Assembly (NCBI GenBank): GCA_900769735.1
Contig: CAAGHY010000109.1
Location: forward strand, 1-20,242
Length of the DNA stretch: 20,242 nt
Direction: 5' to 3'
Origin: Rikenellaceae bacterium
GTDB lineage: Bacteria; Bacteroidota; Bacteroidia; Bacteroidales; UBA932
Shown here: piece by piece, positions 7,910 through 16,273 of the stretch
Layout of the letters: each line of letters opens with the position of its first letter
Numbering within the stretch: position 1 is the first letter of the stretch
Position numbers and translations under genes: made by a program
The notes under the pieces: generated by a model
What the model was told of the DNA's origin: nothing
Seen by the model: only the letters and a program-made list of their open reading frames with translations
Databases searched by the model: none

Positions 7910-7917
7910 CAAATTTA
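7910..7917 (-). promoter_or_regulatory. -7 box of the pfp promoter
   Basis: On the minus strand TAAATTTG (7917 to 7910) is an exact TAnnTTTG match 36 bp before the pfp start codon. No clear TTTG is seen at the -33 position. Its TA end overlaps the candidate -33 element of the divergent ligA promoter. Confidence 0.5.
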
Positions 7918-7947
7918 TCAATTTTAATGAAAATATACCTATTTTTG
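7914..7947 (+). promoter_or_regulatory. promoter of the ligA-ispG operon
   Basis: TATTTTTG (7940-7947) is an exact TAnnTTTG -7 box. TTTA (7914-7917), 22 nt upstream, is a near match to the -33 TTTG. It predicts a very short leader of about 15 nt before the GTG start at 7968. It is the only promoter-like site found ahead of the nine-gene group. Confidence 0.5.
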
Positions 7948-7967
7948 TTAGCTAAAATTGGGAAAAA

Positions 7968-10004
7968 GTGAAGAAAAAGGATGCCAAAGAGAGAATAGAG
8001 CAGCTCAGACTGGAGCTTGAACATCATAACAGGAATTATTATGTACTGAATGCCCCTGAAATCACAGATTTTCAGTACGACCTCCTTATGATGGAACTTC
8101 AGGAGCTGGAGAAGATGTTCCCTGAATTTGCCTCAGCGGACTCCCCTACCCAAAAGGTGGGAAGTGACCTTCTTCCCGACAGCAATCACCCTGGAGCACC
8201 TCTGCAGCAGTTTGAGCAGTTCCCTCATAAATACCCGATGCTCTCACTTGCCAACACATACAGCATTGAAGAGTTGGGAGCTTTCAATGAGAGGATAAGG
8301 AAGGCAACAGACTCCCTTTTCACTTTCTCCTGTGAACTGAAATTTGACGGTACAGCCATATGCCTCACATACAAGGATGGAAAACTGTTCAGGGCACTTA
8401 CCCGTGGTGATGGAACAGTTGGCGATGATGTTACACGCAATGTAATGCAGATTTCTTCTATTCCCCATACTCTCAATCCTGGAAGCGGATATCCTCAGGA
8501 GTTTGAGATAAGGGGTGAAATATATATGCCCTACAAGGCGTTTGACAAGTTGAACAAACAAAGGGAACTGGATGAAGAACAGCCTTTTGCAAATCCCAGA
8601 AATGCTGCATCCGGCTCATTGAAGCTGCTTGATCCAAAGACGGTTAAAGCTAGAGGGTTGGAATGTACATTATATCATCTGCTTACACCTGAGCCGGTAG
8701 CTTCAACTCATCTGGAAGCCCTTTCAATGGCTGCACAATGGGGGTTGCCTGTTTCTGAATTTGCCCAGGAGTGCAGGGACCTCCAGCAAGTGGAGGAATA
8801 CATTGAAAAATGGGATGCAAAGCGCAAGGAACTCCCTTATGCAACTGACGGCATTGTAATCAAGATAAACCAGCTTCCTCTGCAGGTATCATTGGGTTTC
8901 ACTGCAAAATCGCCACGTTGGGCTACAGCATACAAGTTCAAGCCCGAAGAGGCCCTTACCAAACTGGTTTCAATTGATTATCAGGTTGGACGTACCGGAG
9001 CAGTTACACCGGTTGCAAACCTTGAACCAGTACAGCTGTCGGGAACAAAAGTAAAGAGGGCTTCCTTGCACAATGCTGAACAGATGCAGTTGCTGGACAT
9101 TCATATTGGGGATTATGTGTATGTGGAGAAAGGTGGAGAGATTATTCCTAAAATCACTAGGGTTGCCCCTGAGAAGAGAGGTTTTGACATTGAGGAAGTC
9201 CAGTTTCCTTCAAATTGCCCTGTGTGTGGCACCCCTCTTGTAAAAGATGAGGATGAGGCAAAGCATTTCTGCCCTAACCAGGATGCCTGTCCGCCACAGA
9301 TAAAAGGTAAGTTCATCCATTTTGTTGGCAGGAAGGCAATGGACATCAATGCCGGAGAGGCTACCATTGAACAGTTGTTCAACAAAGGATATATAAATGT
9401 TTTGAGTGATTTGTATTCACTTGATGCAGAAAAGCTCCTTACTTTGGACAAATGGAAGGAGAAATCAGTGGCCAATTTCCTTGATTCTTTGGAAAAAAGC
9501 AGAAAAGTACCGTTTGAACGCCTCCTTTTTGCCCTTGGAATACGTTTTATAGGTGAAACAACTGCAAAGAACCTGGCATCTGAATTCAAGGATATCCGTT
9601 CTTTGGCTGCCGCATCCAAAGAGCAGTTGCTGGCAACAGCGGAAGTGGGAGAAAAACTGGCAGAGTCCCTTCTAGCCTATTTCTCCGAGCCGTCTCATTT
9701 GGAGGTTATTGATGCACTTGAGGCTTATGGTTTGCAGATGAAGATAAAGGAAGGGGAAAAGATAATTGAATCCGATGCCCTTGCCGGAATGACAATAGTG
9801 ATTTCCGGAAACTTTTCAATTTCTAGGGACGATATGAAAGCCCTTATTGAAAGGCACAGCGGAAAGGCCGGAAGCTCAATAAGCGGAAATACGGCATATA
9901 TGGTTGCCGGTGAAAAATGCGGTCCAAGCAAACTTGAAAAAGCCAATAAGCTTGGAATTAAAATAATAAGTGAAGAAGAATTTTATAAATTGATAAAAAT
10001 ATGA
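7968..10004 (+). CDS. ligA: NAD-dependent DNA ligase LigA
   Basis: This 678-residue ligase seals 3'-OH/5'-phosphate nicks in duplex DNA using NAD+, joining Okazaki fragments and finishing repair. The order of parts is standard. The Ia domain (YDLLMMELQELE) leads into the adenylation domain with the KxDG nucleophile motif KFDG (K125). An OB fold follows, with VGRTGAVTPVA, then a four-cysteine zinc finger (CPVC ... CPNQDAC, about 420-445). Helix-hairpin-helix repeats and a C-terminal BRCT domain (from about 600, MTIVISGNF) complete it. The length matches the E. coli enzyme (671). The start is a GTG at 7968; there is no in-frame ATG before residue 41, which would cut into domain Ia. It heads a tight operon, and its stop overlaps the next start by 4 bp (ATGA). 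Confidence 0.98.
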   Translation: MKKKDAKERIEQLRLELEHHNRNYYVLNAPEITDFQYDLLMMELQELEKMFPEFASADSPTQKVGSDLLPDSNHPGAPLQQFEQFPHKYPMLSLANTYSIEELGAFNERIRKATDSLFTFSCELKFDGTAICLTYKDGKLFRALTRGDGTVGDDVTRNVMQISSIPHTLNPGSGYPQEFEIRGEIYMPYKAFDKLNKQRELDEEQPFANPRNAASGSLKLLDPKTVKARGLECTLYHLLTPEPVASTHLEALSMAAQWGLPVSEFAQECRDLQQVEEYIEKWDAKRKELPYATDGIVIKINQLPLQVSLGFTAKSPRWATAYKFKPEEALTKLVSIDYQVGRTGAVTPVANLEPVQLSGTKVKRASLHNAEQMQLLDIHIGDYVYVEKGGEIIPKITRVAPEKRGFDIEEVQFPSNCPVCGTPLVKDEDEAKHFCPNQDACPPQIKGKFIHFVGRKAMDINAGEATIEQLFNKGYINVLSDLYSLDAEKLLTLDKWKEKSVANFLDSLEKSRKVPFERLLFALGIRFIGETTAKNLASEFKDIRSLAAASKEQLLATAEVGEKLAESLLAYFSEPSHLEVIDALEAYGLQMKIKEGEKIIESDALAGMTIVISGNFSISRDDMKALIERHSGKAGSSISGNTAYMVAGEKCGPSKLEKANKLGIKIISEEEFYKLIKI

Positions 10005-11197
10005 GAAGCGTAGAAATTGGAAATGGAATACATTATGTGGGAGTGAATGACAGGCGCAAGCATCTGTTTGAGAACAATTGGCCACTCCCTTATGGAGTTT
10101 CGTATAACTCATATCTTATTAGAGACAAAAAGAACGTACTTATTGATACAATTGAGTATGGAAGCAACGACAACTACCTTAACAACATAGAGCGCCTTCT
10201 TGAGGGGGCTCCGCTTGATTATCTTGTGGTAAACCATATGGAGCCTGACCATTCAAGTATGCTTGAGTGCGTGATGAGACGTTTCCCTTCTGTAAAGATT
10301 GTAGGAAATGCCCAAACACAGAAAATCCTCAAACTTTATTTCAATGTTCCCGATGAATCATTGCATATTGTGAAGGATGGAGAAACACTTGATCTTGGAG
10401 AGAAAAAACTCTCTTTCCACTTCATTCCTTGGGTGCACTGGCCTGAAACAATGGTAACTTATGAGCAGACAACTGCCACTTTGTTCTCTTGTGATGCATT
10501 TGGCGGTTTCGGCACCTTGGATGGAAGCATATTTGATGATGAAAACGATTTTGAAGGCCACTATAAGGCTGAAATGCTGAGATACTACTCAAATATTGTG
10601 GGCAAATACAGCAATATGGTGCAGAAAGCATTTGACAAGCTTGCAGGAGTTGAGATAAAGACCATTGCCCCTTCACACGGTCTTGTTTGGAGAGGAAATC
10701 CAGGCAGAGTACTTGAGCTGTACAGCAATTGGTGCAACTGGAAAAATGAGGAGGGTGTTGTGATTGTATATGCTTCAATGTATGGAAATACAGAGCAGAT
10801 GGCTGATTTTGTAGGACATATGCTTGGTGAAAAAGGTATTCCTGTAAGGACTTATGATGTTTCAAAGACACACGTGTCATATCTGTTGAGTGACATTTGG
10901 AAGTACAAGGGTCTGATCCTTGGTACCTGTGCATATAATACCCAAATGCACCCTATGATGGAACATTTGTGCAATGAAATCAAGCTGGTGGTACCAAAGA
11001 ATAAAATTCTCTCTATCTTTGGAAGTTCATCGTGGAACGGCGCAGGTGTGAAGTCACTTTTGAAATATGCACCGGAAATGGGAATGGAAGTAAAAGGTAC
11101 TCCACTTGAGATTATGGGTTCTGCGTCTTATGAGAAGTTGCAGGAGAGTGCTGCAGCTTTTGTGGAAGAATTTGTAGACAATTATAAAACTGTTTAA
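10001..11197 (+). CDS. fprA: FprA-type flavodiiron protein (A-type flavoprotein)
   Basis: This 398-residue cytoplasmic enzyme reduces O2 to water and/or NO to N2O, protecting strict anaerobes. Residues 1-250 form a metallo-beta-lactamase-like domain with the diiron ligands H79-x-E81-x-D83-H84 in NHMEPDHSS, H146, D165 (SCDAFGG) and H226 (APSHGLVW). Residues 252-398 form a flavodoxin domain whose FMN phosphate loop is SMYGNTEQ (259-266). All usual ligands are present, and there is no extra rubredoxin or flavin reductase domain, so it is a class A enzyme needing a separate electron donor. It overlaps ligA by 4 bp, and a thioesterase gene follows after 13 bp. The co-operonic oxygen-sensitive HydG and IspG (Fe-S enzymes) suit a protective role. 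O2 versus NO preference is not visible. Confidence 0.95.
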   Translation: MRSVEIGNGIHYVGVNDRRKHLFENNWPLPYGVSYNSYLIRDKKNVLIDTIEYGSNDNYLNNIERLLEGAPLDYLVVNHMEPDHSSMLECVMRRFPSVKIVGNAQTQKILKLYFNVPDESLHIVKDGETLDLGEKKLSFHFIPWVHWPETMVTYEQTTATLFSCDAFGGFGTLDGSIFDDENDFEGHYKAEMLRYYSNIVGKYSNMVQKAFDKLAGVEIKTIAPSHGLVWRGNPGRVLELYSNWCNWKNEEGVVIVYASMYGNTEQMADFVGHMLGEKGIPVRTYDVSKTHVSYLLSDIWKYKGLILGTCAYNTQMHPMMEHLCNEIKLVVPKNKILSIFGSSSWNGAGVKSLLKYAPEMGMEVKGTPLEIMGSASYEKLQESAAAFVEEFVDNYKTV

Positions 11198-11210
11198 AAC
11201 TGTCGGGAAT

Positions 11211-11579
11211 ATGGCAAATGTAAATGATACATATAAAGTTGAAATAACAGTACAGGAGTGTGATACTGCAATTGTGCACAAATCTGGTGGCCTTCCTGTA
11301 TATGCAACACCTGCAATGATTGCCCTTATGGAGAATGCCGCTTTCTCATTGCTCAAAAATGAGGATAAGGACAGCGTTGGTACTGAGATGAATGTGAAGC
11401 ATACAAGAGCTTGCCTGGTTGGTGCAAAAGTATATGCCCAGGCAACTGTAACTGGCGTTAACGGCAATTGGGTTACTTTCAATGTTGCCGCTTATGATGA
11501 AAAAGGTGAGATCGGTAACGGAAACCATACCCGTTATGTGATTGATCCTGTAAAATTTATGGCTAAACTGAACGGATAG
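11211..11579 (+). CDS. FlK-like hotdog-fold thioesterase family protein
   Basis: This 122-residue hotdog-fold protein resembles the fluoroacetyl-CoA thioesterase FlK group. Candidate catalytic residues are in place: T33 (YATPAMIALME), E41 eight residues later as in FlK, and H64 in VKHTRACLVG. The segment VGTEMNVKHTRA and the late NGNHTRYVID (about 103-112) are typical of the family. Most Bacteroidota homologues have no proven substrate; hydrolysis of a short acyl-CoA is the likely reaction, and fluoroacetyl-CoA specificity is not implied. The gene lies 13 bp after fprA and 2 bp before the YihY gene. No signal peptide is present, so it is cytoplasmic. Confidence 0.88.
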   Translation: MANVNDTYKVEITVQECDTAIVHKSGGLPVYATPAMIALMENAAFSLLKNEDKDSVGTEMNVKHTRACLVGAKVYAQATVTGVNGNWVTFNVAAYDEKGEIGNGNHTRYVIDPVKFMAKLNG

Positions 11580-11581
11580 TT

Positions 11582-12568
11582 TTGAAACACCTTATTGGAA
11601 AAATACAGAATTTTTACGTTTGGTTCAGGAAGTTCATAACTGAAGATATCTGGAAGTTGGAGATTGATGACTTCAGCAAGGCCAAACGCAAGTTCATAAA
11701 GTATCTTAAGGTAACAATCATTACGGTAAAGGAGGCCGGGGCAAACCATTTGGGAACTTATGCCTTTTCCCTTTCCTTCTTTTCAACTATGGCAATGGTA
11801 CCTTTTGTAGCTGTTGCTTTTGCAATTACCCAGGGTTTCGGCCTCAAGGAATATTTGCAGGAGCTGCTGCTTGAGTATTTTTCCAGCAATAAGGAGATGG
11901 TTCAGCTGATTATACAGTTTGCTGAAAATATAGTGACAATCAGCCAGCAGGATGCCTTTGGAATTGTGAGTTTGTGCTTTTTCATTGGTACTATCCTATG
12001 GCTTATATTGAATGTAGAGAAGTGTTTCAATAGAATATGGAAAGCTGAGAGAGGCAGGTCATTTGCCAGGCGATTCCTCTATTATATGGGAATCCTTGCA
12101 GTTGCTCCCCTGGTAATGACAATGTTCCTGTCTGTGTCTTTGGTGTTTACAAGAACACTCAATTCATACGGATTCGGCATTGAATTCCTTGCTTCTGCCG
12201 GTCGTTTCATCCAATGGGTGGCTTTCTATGGAATATTGTCACTCTTCTTTACAATACTTTACAAATATGTGCCTAATGTTAAGGTCAAGTTTTCTGCAGC
12301 TTTTTTTGCTGCACTTATAGCTGCCTTGTCATTTGTTGTGTGGCAATACCTTTATGTGGAGACTCAGGTGTTTGTATCCCGTATGAACACTGTCTACGGA
12401 GCATTTGCAGCAATACCGCTCTTCCTTTTGTGGATGAACGTGAGCTGGACCATAATCCTTTATGGAGCTGAGGTGTCGCACGCATACCAGTATGAGAACA
12501 GTTATATTTCAGAGGACAATTATAAAGAACTTGAACAGGAGGTAATCAAGAAAATCAATTTGAAATGA
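11582..12568 (+). CDS. YihY/BrkB family inner-membrane protein
   Basis: This 328-residue polytopic protein was once misnamed ribonuclease BN; its function is unresolved, with transport and an envelope role both proposed for the family. About six membrane helices are visible near residues 65-84, 126-145, 165-189, 209-228, 238-258 and 274-298. The ending AIPLFLLWMNVSWTIILYG then AEVSHAYQ is the family signature. The start is a TTG at 11582, two bases after the thioesterase stop. It is preferred because the next in-frame ATG is near residue 70, inside the first helix, and because FITEDIWKLE at about 18-27 resembles the cytosolic N-terminus of homologues. The stop overlaps the hydG start by 4 bp (ATGA). 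Confidence 0.9.
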   Translation: MKHLIGKIQNFYVWFRKFITEDIWKLEIDDFSKAKRKFIKYLKVTIITVKEAGANHLGTYAFSLSFFSTMAMVPFVAVAFAITQGFGLKEYLQELLLEYFSSNKEMVQLIIQFAENIVTISQQDAFGIVSLCFFIGTILWLILNVEKCFNRIWKAERGRSFARRFLYYMGILAVAPLVMTMFLSVSLVFTRTLNSYGFGIEFLASAGRFIQWVAFYGILSLFFTILYKYVPNVKVKFSAAFFAALIAALSFVVWQYLYVETQVFVSRMNTVYGAFAAIPLFLLWMNVSWTIILYGAEVSHAYQYENSYISEDNYKELEQEVIKKINLK

Positions 12569-13992
12569 AAGGTGTGAAAATCAATATGCAGCTTCCAGAG
12601 GATGCTGTGAATTTTATAGATGACGCAAAATTGCAGAATCTTCTTTCAGAAACCAAAGAGGATCTGCCTAAGGCAAGAGAACTTTTCAAGAAAGCCCTGA
12701 ATAAAGAAGCTCTTTCTGTTGAAGAAACAGCGGTACTGCTTGCAATTGAATCAGAAGAGGGCCTTAAAGAACTTTTTGATGCGGCAAGAGAGTTGAAAAG
12801 AATGGTATATGGCAACAGAATTGTTCTGTTTGCCCCGTTGTATGTTGGAAACAGCTGCGTGAACAACTGTAAATACTGCGGTTTCAGAAGAGATGCCAAA
12901 GGTATTGTAAGAAAAACCCTTACAAATCCAGAACTTGTTTCTGAAATTGAGAATCTGGAGAAATCCGGTCACAAGAGACTTATCCTTGTATTTGGTGAAT
13001 CTCCAATATATACTCCTGAGTTTATTGCTGAGAGTGTAAGGACCTGCTATAAGGTTAAAGTTGGTAACGGTGAGATCAGAAGGGTGAACATCAATGCCGC
13101 ACCTCTTGATGTAGAAGGCTACAGAATTGTAAAGGAGGCAGGCATCGGTACATTCCAGGTATTCCAGGAGACATACCATCAGGAGACTTATTCCAAATAT
13201 CACCCTGCAGGAGATATAAAAGGTGATTATATGTGGAGACTGAATGCAATGGACCGTGCATTCAAAGGTGGTATTGACGATATGGGTATTGGTGCTCTGT
13301 TCGGACTTTACAACTGGAAATATGAGGTGCTTGGACTAGTTTCGCACGCCCTTCATTTGCAGAAGACTTGCGGCGTAGGACCTCACACAATCAGTTTTCC
13401 ACGTATCAAACCGGCTGCAGATATGAATCTGGAACTGCCGTATGAGGTTAACGATGATGAGTTCAAGAGAATTGTGGCAGTACTGCGTCTTGCTGTCCCT
13501 TACACCGGACTTATTATGACTGCCCGCGAAAGCAGTGCAAGCAGGGACGAGGTGATTGAGTTTGGAGTTTCTCAGATTGATGCAGGAACAAAGCTTGAAA
13601 TTGGCGGTTACCAGCACCAGAAAGGTGACCAGCAGGATATCAACAAGGAACAGTTTGTAATTGGAGACACAAGGGAACTTGATGATGTGATGCACTGGCT
13701 TCTTACAAAAGGATATATACCAAGTTTCTGTACTGCCTGTTACAGAATGGGCCGTACAGGTGAACATTTTATGGAGTTTGCAATTCCGGGCTTCATAAAG
13801 AGGTTCTGTACCCCTAATGCAATTATCACAATGGCTGAATATCTTGAGGATTATGCAAGCGACAAAACTAAAGAAGCAGGATATGCTCTTATAGAAAAAG
13901 AACTTGAAAAACTCCCTGAGAGTGCTCAGAAACAAAAGATAATAGCTAATTTAGAGGCGGTAAAACAAGGTACAAGAGATTTAAGATTCTGA
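12565..13992 (+). CDS. hydG: [FeFe]-hydrogenase H-cluster maturase HydG (radical SAM tyrosine lyase)
   Basis: This 475-residue enzyme cleaves tyrosine to supply CO and CN- as an Fe-cysteine synthon for the H-cluster of [FeFe]-hydrogenase. The radical-SAM cluster motif is C98-x3-C102-x2-C105 (CVNNCKYCGF). The C-terminal auxiliary cluster motif is C389-x2-C392-x22-C415 (SFCTACYRMGRTG ... KRFCTPNAI). The exact CX2CX22C pattern separates HydG from its relative ThiH. Length and both motifs are complete, so it should be active. The ATG at 12565 overlaps the YihY stop, and rel/spo starts 1 bp after its end. The partner maturases HydE and HydF and the hydrogenase itself are not in the window and must be encoded elsewhere if the pathway works. 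Confidence 0.97.
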   Translation: MKGVKINMQLPEDAVNFIDDAKLQNLLSETKEDLPKARELFKKALNKEALSVEETAVLLAIESEEGLKELFDAARELKRMVYGNRIVLFAPLYVGNSCVNNCKYCGFRRDAKGIVRKTLTNPELVSEIENLEKSGHKRLILVFGESPIYTPEFIAESVRTCYKVKVGNGEIRRVNINAAPLDVEGYRIVKEAGIGTFQVFQETYHQETYSKYHPAGDIKGDYMWRLNAMDRAFKGGIDDMGIGALFGLYNWKYEVLGLVSHALHLQKTCGVGPHTISFPRIKPAADMNLELPYEVNDDEFKRIVAVLRLAVPYTGLIMTARESSASRDEVIEFGVSQIDAGTKLEIGGYQHQKGDQQDINKEQFVIGDTRELDDVMHWLLTKGYIPSFCTACYRMGRTGEHFMEFAIPGFIKRFCTPNAIITMAEYLEDYASDKTKEAGYALIEKELEKLPESAQKQKIIANLEAVKQGTRDLRF

Positions 13993-13993
13993 T

Positions 13994-16273
13994 ATGTTTA
14001 CACAAGAGGACAACGAACTAATCCAAAGGGAATTTGAGTCATTGAGAGTTGCCAGCCTGAAAAGGTGCGCTTCCCAGGAGGAATATGAAGATGTAATAAG
14101 GGCTTTTGAGTTTGCAAATGAAGCTCATAAAGGTGTGCGCAGACGCTCCGGTGAGCCTTATATAATTCATCCCATTTCTGTTGCAAAAATTGTGGTTCAG
14201 GAAATTGGCCTGGGCTATAAGTCAATTGTTGCTGCACTTCTTCACGATATTGTGGAGGATACTGAGTATACAGTTGAAGACCTGGAAAGACTCTTTGGAG
14301 CAAAAGTTGCCTCTCTTGTAGACGGTCTTACAAAGATCAAGTCCGCAATGGACAACAAGCACAATTCTAACCAGAATGATGAGAAATCAATGCAGGCTGA
14401 GAATTTCAAGAGGATTCTCCTTACATTGAATGACGATGTGAGGGTTGTGCTTATAAAACTTGCAGACCGTCTCCATAACCTCAGGACTATCGGCTCTATG
14501 CCTGAGAGGAAAAAGGACAAGATTTTGAGTGAGAGTATGTATATTTTCATACCTCTTGCCCATAAGCTTGGCCTTTATAGCATGAAATCAGAAATGGAGA
14601 ATATCTGGCTCAAATACAGGGAGCCTGAATATTACCAGGATATAGTGAAACGCATAGATGGGGTAATTGAAGAGCGTGGTGATTCCATCAACCAGTTCAT
14701 CTCCCCTATTATGCAGGCCCTTCACGCAGAAGGATACAAATTCAGCATTACCAAGAGGACCAAGACTCCATATTCCATCTGGAAAAAAATGGAAAATAAA
14801 GGGATCCCTTTTGAGCAGATCTATGACCTTTTTGCCGTAAGAATAATATTTGAACCGAAAGATGGCATCAGTGAGAGAAAACAGTGCTGGGACATCTATT
14901 CAATCATATCTGAATTTTACCGTTCAAAGATGGACCGCTTGAGGGATTGGGTGAGTGTTCCAAAATCCAACGGTTATGAGGCACTGCACTGTACACTTAT
15001 GAGCCAGAACGGCAACTGGGTGGAAGTTCAGATCCGTTCAGACAGGATGAACCAGATTGCTGAAAAGGGTGTTGCAGCCCACTGGAGCTATAAGGGTGTG
15101 ACAAGAAGTGAGAGTGAGCTTGACAAATGGCTTGCAATGGTGAGGGAAGTTCTTGAGAACAAGGATGTGAATGCACTTGAGTTCCTGGACAAGTTCCACG
15201 AAGGTCTGTTGTCTGCCGAGATTTATGTATTCACTCCTAAAGGTGATTCAAAACCGCTTCCTAAAGGGGCTACAGCCTTGGATTTTGCCTACTACATTCA
15301 CAGTAAGATTGGCAACAGGGCTATTGCTGCCAAGGTTAACCACAGGCTTGTACCGCTTTCACACGTGCTTATGAACGGAGATCAGGTGGAGATCATCACT
15401 GCAGAATCACAGAAACCGCAGCGTGAGTGGCTTGAGTATGTCCATACCCCTAAAGCAAAAGATCTTGTTTATGATGCACTTAAATCTGATATACAGGATG
15501 CTATACTTAAAGGTCAGCAAATACTTGAAACTGAATTGAATAAGCTTGGTGTTAAAGTTCAGAACAGGGTTATCAGAAAGCTGCTCATTGAGTACAAGCT
15601 CAACAATAAGGATGAGTTGTACAACAAGATTGCAACCGGTGTGGTGAAACTTGATGATCTGGACAAAATCCTTCGCAAGAACAATGAAAACAAGTTTGTC
15701 AAATACTGGAAACTCCAGTTCTTCCCTGAAAGTGCCAATGAAGAGGATGATGACCTGATTGAGGAGAACACACCTGCTGAGAAGAAACCTGCAATTGACA
15801 AGAAGAAGGATTACCTTCTTGGTGAGAACTCTGTAGACCAGACCCTTACATATAAGGTTGCAGATTGCTGTAATCCTATTCCTGGTGATGCAATTGTAGG
15901 ATTTGTGGATGCAAACAACAATGTGATTGTTCATAAGAAGGTTTGTCCAAAAGCCATTTCACTTGCAACTGTACAAGGTGAAAAAATTGTGAATGCAAAA
16001 TGGACTAAACACACATTCCTTTCGTTCCTTGCACGCGTTTGCTTGAGAGGTATAGACAGAATGGGTATTGTAAACGAGATTACACAGTTCATAACACTTG
16101 ACTTGAGCGTGAACATCAGAAAAATCCATTTTGAGACCCACGACGGAATTTTTGACGGTTATATTGACCTTTATGTACACGATACACAAGACCTTGATGT
16201 TATCATCAAACGTCTCCTTAAAGTCAAAGGTGTAGAGAGTGTAACCAGAAGTGATGTTAAATCAAACGAATAA
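13994..16273 (+). CDS. bifunctional (p)ppGpp synthetase/hydrolase, RelA/SpoT family
   Basis: This 759-residue long RSH enzyme sets the stringent-response alarmone level. The hydrolase HD domain is intact (H59 in IIHP, HDIVEDT at 84-90, LADRLHNLRT at 156-165), so ppGpp breakdown is expected. The synthetase domain (about 240-370) has TPYSIWKKM and RLRDWVSVPKSNGYEALH (from 315). The RLRD tetrad is the basic RxKD-like variant of bifunctional enzymes, not the acidic ExDD of RelA-only proteins. A TGS domain spans about 408-470 (AEIYVFTPKGD). A Cys-containing region (VADCCNPIPGD) and a C-terminal ACT domain (about 685-755) follow. It starts 1 bp after hydG, and its TAA shares a base with the next ATG (TAATG). 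Symbol rel or spoT cannot be chosen from sequence alone. Confidence 0.97.
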   Translation: MFTQEDNELIQREFESLRVASLKRCASQEEYEDVIRAFEFANEAHKGVRRRSGEPYIIHPISVAKIVVQEIGLGYKSIVAALLHDIVEDTEYTVEDLERLFGAKVASLVDGLTKIKSAMDNKHNSNQNDEKSMQAENFKRILLTLNDDVRVVLIKLADRLHNLRTIGSMPERKKDKILSESMYIFIPLAHKLGLYSMKSEMENIWLKYREPEYYQDIVKRIDGVIEERGDSINQFISPIMQALHAEGYKFSITKRTKTPYSIWKKMENKGIPFEQIYDLFAVRIIFEPKDGISERKQCWDIYSIISEFYRSKMDRLRDWVSVPKSNGYEALHCTLMSQNGNWVEVQIRSDRMNQIAEKGVAAHWSYKGVTRSESELDKWLAMVREVLENKDVNALEFLDKFHEGLLSAEIYVFTPKGDSKPLPKGATALDFAYYIHSKIGNRAIAAKVNHRLVPLSHVLMNGDQVEIITAESQKPQREWLEYVHTPKAKDLVYDALKSDIQDAILKGQQILETELNKLGVKVQNRVIRKLLIEYKLNNKDELYNKIATGVVKLDDLDKILRKNNENKFVKYWKLQFFPESANEEDDDLIEENTPAEKKPAIDKKKDYLLGENSVDQTLTYKVADCCNPIPGDAIVGFVDANNNVIVHKKVCPKAISLATVQGEKIVNAKWTKHTFLSFLARVCLRGIDRMGIVNEITQFITLDLSVNIRKIHFETHDGIFDGYIDLYVHDTQDLDVIIKRLLKVKGVESVTRSDVKSNE

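Noticed and set aside
9113..9619. 168-codon open frame antisense to ligA
   Set aside because: Antisense to the OB-fold/zinc-finger region of ligA; Ser-rich nonsense-like product with no family resemblance.
13336..13935. 199-codon open frame antisense to hydG
   Set aside because: It lies wholly inside a confidently identified gene, its product has no recognisable domain and a low-complexity look; an antisense shadow.
12565..13992. Assignment as ThiH (thiamine tyrosine lyase) or BioB-like radical-SAM protein
   Set aside because: The C-terminal CX2CX22C auxiliary-cluster motif is present, which is the HydG mark, and no thiamine genes are nearby.
13994..16273. Rel/Spo as a synthetase-only RelA
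   Set aside because: The HD hydrolase motifs (H59, HDIVEDT, LADRLHNLRT) are intact, and RLRD is the basic bifunctional-type tetrad, not ExDD.
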